Origin: Secundilactobacillus mixtipabuli
GTDB taxonomy: Bacteria > Bacillota > Bacilli > Lactobacillales > Lactobacillaceae
Assembly: GCF_002217925.1 (NCBI RefSeq)
Contig: NZ_BCMF01000003.1
Location: 1 to 64,000, forward strand
Length of the DNA stretch: 64,000 nucleotides
Direction: 5' to 3'
Positions 61,331 through 64,000 of the stretch are shown here, in pieces (position 1 is the stretch's first letter; each line of letters begins with the position of its first letter). The notes beneath the pieces were generated by a model, which ran no database searches, was not told the origin of the DNA, and was given only the letters and a program-made list of their open reading frames with translations. The position numbers and the translations under genes were made by a program.

Positions 61331-62143
61331 TTGGTTTCAGTTCAGGTGGTTGAAGCATTTATTCGGGGAAAAGTGAGCGATGAAAAGTGTGAGGACACCA
61401 TTGTTAATACACCAGACTTTATTGGCATTGTTGATGGTGTCACGAGTAAGTCGAACTTTACGTATCAAGGGAAGACAACTGGCAAGTTGGCTTCCACGTT
61501 AATTGCGGGTGTTTTAGAACGGCTGCCAAGGGACGCCAAGCTGACCGCATTGATCGAACAGGTGAATCAAGAATTTGCTGCGTTTTATGACCGAATTCAT
61601 TTTACAGCTGATCGACGCAGTCAGGGCCTTCAGGCAGTGGCGGTCGTTTATTCACGGTTCCGTAATGAACTGTGGCAGATCGGTGATGCGCAAATTAACT
61701 TGGATGGCCGACTACTGACTAATCCTAAACCAAGTGACCTTGTCCTATCGAATATGCGTAGCTTGATTTTGCGCTTGTCTGCAGACGGCCAGCAACAAGA
61801 TCCCGGTCGTCAGGCCATTTTACCCTGGATTTTAAAGGCCACCCAATTTGCTAATTCAACTGATCGTGAGTGGGGATACGCCATCTTTAATGGCCAATCA
61901 ATCCCAGCTTCATTGCTGAAGATCTACCCGTTAACTCAAGAGCCACATGAAATCGTTCTAGCCAGTGATGGTTATCCCAGAGCTGCGACCAGTTTAGCTG
62001 AATCAGAGGCGGAACTCAGAGCTGTCCTGCAAAATGATCCAGAGTGCAGTCATCAGTATCGGTCAACGAAGGGAGTTGTACCCGGTAATCGCTCGTTTGA
62101 TGATCGCAGTCTGATTCATTTCAAAGTGACACCAGCAGAATAA
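61331..62143 (+). CDS. Divergent PP2C/PPM-like protein
   Basis: A 270-residue protein. It is not a textbook phosphatase, but the metal motifs of the PPM fold occur in order: ED and DGVTSKS (EDTIVNTPDFIGIVDGVTSKS, 22-42), GDAQ (IGDAQINLDG, about 118), LASDGYP (about 215) and FDDRSLIHFKV near the C-terminus (GxxDDxT-like). A serine/threonine phosphatase role is inferred; conservation of the Asp residues supports activity. TTG 61331 has a GGAGATGG site. It stands alone after cfa and ends in a long terminator. Confidence 0.65.
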   Translation: MVSVQVVEAFIRGKVSDEKCEDTIVNTPDFIGIVDGVTSKSNFTYQGKTTGKLASTLIAGVLERLPRDAKLTALIEQVNQEFAAFYDRIHFTADRRSQGLQAVAVVYSRFRNELWQIGDAQINLDGRLLTNPKPSDLVLSNMRSLILRLSADGQQQDPGRQAILPWILKATQFANSTDREWGYAIFNGQSIPASLLKIYPLTQEPHEIVLASDGYPRAATSLAESEAELRAVLQNDPECSHQYRSTKGVVPGNRSFDDRSLIHFKVTPAE

Positions 62144-62144
62144 A

Positions 62145-62213
62145 CCAAAAAAGCCGCCGGAATATGGCGGATGAACTCAGGGTTCATCTTTCATATCCCA
62201 ACGGCTTTTTTGG
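62145..62213. terminator. Long bidirectional terminator
   Basis: CCAAAAAAGCCG and CGGCTTTTTTGG pair at the base, with an inner GATGAAC/GTTCATC hairpin, between the convergent PP2C-like and rpsN-operon genes. Confidence 0.85.
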
Positions 62214-62232
62214 CCTTGAACAGGCTTAAAGG

Positions 62233-62355
62233 TTATTTTTTGGTGTTAGCTGCGGTGCGCTTAGCATCCCGGATGACTTTCATCGCCCGTTTTCGGGTCT
62301 TTAAGCTGGGACTCTTAAGACGACGGTAAGCGCTAGCCAGATCACTTTTTTCCAT
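62233..62355 (-). CDS. Small basic protein, 40 aa, downstream of rpsN
   Basis: MEKSDLASAYRRLKSPSL... is a 40-residue, very basic ORF (about 13 Lys/Arg). ATG 62355 follows AAGGAG at 7 bases, and the gene starts 18 bases after the rpsN stop, so it is cotranscribed. It resembles short lactobacillus proteins that I recall being annotated as putative metal homeostasis proteins; the basis of that name is unclear to me. Pairing with the zinc-free S14 fits a zinc-starvation role, but RNA or ribosome binding is equally plausible from composition. Confidence 0.65.
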   Translation of the reverse strand: MEKSDLASAYRRLKSPSLKTRKRAMKVIRDAKRTAANTKK

Positions 62356-62373
62356 AGGTAATCTCCTTGTGTT

Positions 62374-62643
62374 TTACCAAGATGCCTTACGGACGCCAGG
62401 AATTTGACCAAGGTGCGCGTATTTCCGAAAATTCAAGCGAGACATATTGAACTTACGCATGTAGCCACGCGGTCGGCCGTCTAAACCATCCCGGTTACGT
62501 AACCGGTTAGGATTAGAATCCTTGGGTAGTCGTGCTAAGGCCTCGTAGTCGCCCTGAGCTTTTAATTCACGCCGAATAGTTGCGTATTTGGCGATCAGCT
62601 CACGCTGCTTATTGTACTTCGCAATCTTTGATTTCTTTGCCAT
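62374..62643 (-). CDS. rpsN: 30S ribosomal protein S14, zinc-independent form
   Basis: An 89-residue S14 of the long type ([13 protein letters not shown], then [44 protein letters not shown]). It has no Cys, so it lacks the zinc ribbon of the short CxxC S14. In many Firmicutes this form is a second copy made when zinc is scarce and is under Zur or AdcR control. It is isolated from the ribosomal protein operons, and a Zur-like box lies upstream. ATG 62643 follows GGAGGAA. The promoter is probably TATAAT (minus; plus 62717-62722). Confidence 0.95.
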   Translation of the reverse strand: MAKKSKIAKYNKQRELIAKYATIRRELKAQGDYEALARLPKDSNPNRLRNRDGLDGRPRGYMRKFNMSRLNFRKYAHLGQIPGVRKASW

Positions 62644-62797
62644 ATTTCCTCCAATGACTTAGTGATGTAGGTGTAACCAACCATTAAGTAATTACTCGGT
62701 TAATAGCGTTAGCAGTATTATAATCTGTCACAACAACGGTTCTAATCTACCAATAATTGCTTCGAATTACTACTATTTTGACTTGGTTTAATTAAAC

Positions 62798-62810
62798 TGT
62801 AATAATTACG
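62798..62810. promoter_or_regulatory. Zur-box-like palindrome
   Basis: TGTAATAATTACG matches the Firmicute Zur core CGTAATNATTACG at 12 of 13 positions. It lies 155 bases upstream of rpsN and just before the TPP-riboswitch transcript. A shorter GTAATTAC (62688-62695) lies between the rpsN -10 and start. The distance from the predicted rpsN -10 is larger than usual for repression, so assignment to rpsN is tentative. Confidence 0.5.
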
Positions 62811-62865
62811 CTTTGCAGCTGATACAGAGCAGCAGTAATTATGGTAAAATGATAACTGAAAATTG

Positions 62866-62953
62866 AATGCACTAGGGGCGCCATTTGGCTGAGATAGATG
62901 AATCTAGTCCCTTCGAACCTGTATAGTTAATACTTGCGAAGGAAAGTGTACGT
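62866..62953 (+). ncRNA. TPP riboswitch (THI element)
   Basis: The conserved blocks are in place: CTAGGGG, CTGAGATAGATGAATCTAG, TCCCTTCGAACCTG and ATACTTGCGAAGGAAAGTG, with closing stem TGCACT/AGTGTA. It senses thiamine pyrophosphate and controls the downstream permease. A TAAAAT/TATGGT -10 region lies at about 62840-62850. Confidence 0.96.
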
Positions 62954-62970
62954 GAACATCAAAGAAATGA

Positions 62971-63015
62971 TGATCTTTCAGTGCGCGGAACCAACTGCGG
63001 CTGGAAGATTTTTTG
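62971..63015 (+). terminator. Terminator of the TPP riboswitch
   Basis: GATCTTTCAG...CTGGAAGAT with inner GCGC/GCGG pairing, followed by TTTTTTG, directly before the permease ribosome site. Confidence 0.8.
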
Positions 63016-63036
63016 TTTGGAAAAGGGGCTTTTAGA

Positions 63037-64000
63037 TTGGGTAATACGAAACCGAGCGGGCTATTTCTGCTCTGGATGGGTGCAGCGATTTCAATCGCTG
63101 AAATTGTGACGGGGACGTTGATTGCACCATTAGGTTGGAAAAGTGGGCTACTCGCCATTTTGATTGGTCATATTATCGGCTGTTTTGTCTTTTTGTTGCC
63201 AGCCGGTTACTTGTCAGCGCAACAGAATCGGACAGCGATTCAAGCCACTCGAACGGTTTTTGGACAACCAGGTGTCTGGCTGTTTTCGTTGCTGAACGCG
63301 TTGCAGCTGCTAGGTTGGACGGCGGTGATGATTGTCAACGCCCAGCTGGCGATGAACGGACTTTCGAAGGCGCTGTTCAACTACCGCTCCGTATTAGTAA
63401 TGTCACTAGTCGTAGCCGTATTGATCGTCGTTTGGCTGTTAATGGATCATAAATGGCTCTTTAAGGTGAACAACGTGATCGTGGTGCTTTTAGCTATCGG
63501 AATGGTACTGATGCTTTGGACCATTATTAAAGAGGGCCGGCTGCAAAACAGTGCCAATTTGGCACCATTAAGTTTTGGTGCCGCGGTTGAATTAAACGTC
63601 ACCATGGCACTTTCGTGGTTACCACTGATCGGCGACTACACCCAGCATACTGATCAACCCTTTAAAACCAGTATGGCCAGTGTTTGCGGCTACTTTATTG
63701 CCAGTGTTGCCATGTTTTCCCTGGGGCTGTTCACGGTGATTTTAACTGGGCAAGCCGACTTTACAACGGTGCTGTCCCATTCCAGCATGGGGATGATTGC
63801 TTTACTGGTGATTGTTTTTTCAACGGTGACAACGACTTTCATGGATGCCTACTCTGCTGCTACTAACATTGCTAACTTGGTGAAAACCAAGGCCGTGAAT
63901 CTGGTAGCTATCGGTGTGACGATTTTAGGCTTATTGATTGCGCTATTTGTATCAATGGCCTATTATCAAAACTTCTTAAATGCCATTGGCGCAGTTTTCA
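63037..64000 (+). CDS. cytX: Putative hydroxymethylpyrimidine transporter (CytX-like, NCS1), partial
   Basis: The frame stays open to the window end, so the C-terminus is missing (321 codons present). TTG 63037 lies 8 bases after AGGGG. The product opens GNTKPSGLFLLWMGAAISIAEI and has repeated hydrophobic helices with NCS1 features (GDYTQHT near residue 200, STVTTTFMDAYSAATN). Placement directly behind a TPP riboswitch points to uptake of the thiamine pyrimidine precursor HMP, the known CytX role; other thi genes probably follow outside the window. Confidence 0.85.
   Translation, partial: MGNTKPSGLFLLWMGAAISIAEIVTGTLIAPLGWKSGLLAILIGHIIGCFVFLLPAGYLSAQQNRTAIQATRTVFGQPGVWLFSLLNALQLLGWTAVMIVNAQLAMNGLSKALFNYRSVLVMSLVVAVLIVVWLLMDHKWLFKVNNVIVVLLAIGMVLMLWTIIKEGRLQNSANLAPLSFGAAVELNVTMALSWLPLIGDYTQHTDQPFKTSMASVCGYFIASVAMFSLGLFTVILTGQADFTTVLSHSSMGMIALLVIVFSTVTTTFMDAYSAATNIANLVKTKAVNLVAIGVTILGLLIALFVSMAYYQNFLNAIGAVF

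Noticed and set aside
1-64000. CRISPR arrays, tRNA or rRNA genes, prophage or integrase
   Set aside because: Looked for regular short direct repeats, cloverleaf-like segments and phage-type genes and found none.

Overview
The window reads as chromosomal DNA of a lactic acid bacterium of the family Lactobacillaceae. The support is a moderate AT bias, strong GGAGG-type ribosome binding sites with frequent TTG and GTG starts, two MntH manganese transporters (one followed by a universal stress protein), a large surface protein with a lactobacillus-type C-terminal wall-binding repeat, catabolite (cre) sites, and FMN and TPP riboswitches. I see no rRNA, tRNA, CRISPR array, insertion sequence or prophage. 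Four ParB (parS) sites and six Noc-type palindromes are scattered through the window. If read correctly, they place the segment in the origin-proximal part of the chromosome.

Layout. 0.2-5.9 kb: a carbohydrate locus with a kinase and a dehydrogenase facing left and a ROK regulator and GPH symporter facing right; the two promoters share one operator. 6-16.4 kb: a TetM-like GTPase, a DyP peroxidase, a run of small accessory genes (glycosyltransferase, pRiA4b-type, GNAT, DUF1801, unknowns) and a 1.1-kcodon secreted phosphodiesterase-like surface protein. 16.5-19.8 kb: an ABC-F ATPase and a sugar porter. 20-25.7 kb: a complete 2-aminoethylphosphonate uptake and degradation operon (phnD-phnC-phnE-phnE-phnXW) behind a Pho-box-like repeat array. 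25.8-30.4 kb: a disulfide-reductase-like flavoprotein, a UDG-fold protein and a two-gene osmoprotectant (OpuC-type) transporter with a permease/binding-protein fusion.

30.5-51.4 kb is dominated by ion traffic: mntH with a TetR gene, a TSUP permease, a LysE-type exporter behind a structured leader, a Zn/Cd P-type ATPase with a divergent ArsR sensor, a cupredoxin plus copper ATPase behind two cop boxes, an NhaC-type antiporter, a C69 dipeptidase, a YitT protein, a small protein and mntH2-usp that share a DtxR/MntR-like operator, and two more P-type ATPases. A fifth P-type ATPase, of the Na+/K+-ATPase (IIC) type, lies at 56.8-59.5 kb. 51.5-55.1 kb is the riboflavin operon ribD-ribE-ribBA-ribH under an FMN riboswitch with an attenuator. 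The right end carries a small alarmone synthetase, an HxlR regulator facing a tiny SDR-derived ORF, cyclopropane fatty acid synthase, a PP2C-like protein, a zinc-independent S14 gene with a 40-residue partner, and the start of a TPP-riboswitch-controlled hydroxymethylpyrimidine permease.

A family of about 140-225 bp structured repeats sits directly after four genes. Its hairpin arms differ between copies in a compensated way. The five P-type ATPases, two MntH proteins, metal sensors and metal operators together make the right half a cation-homeostasis neighbourhood. All function calls come from motif reading by eye; no database search was run.
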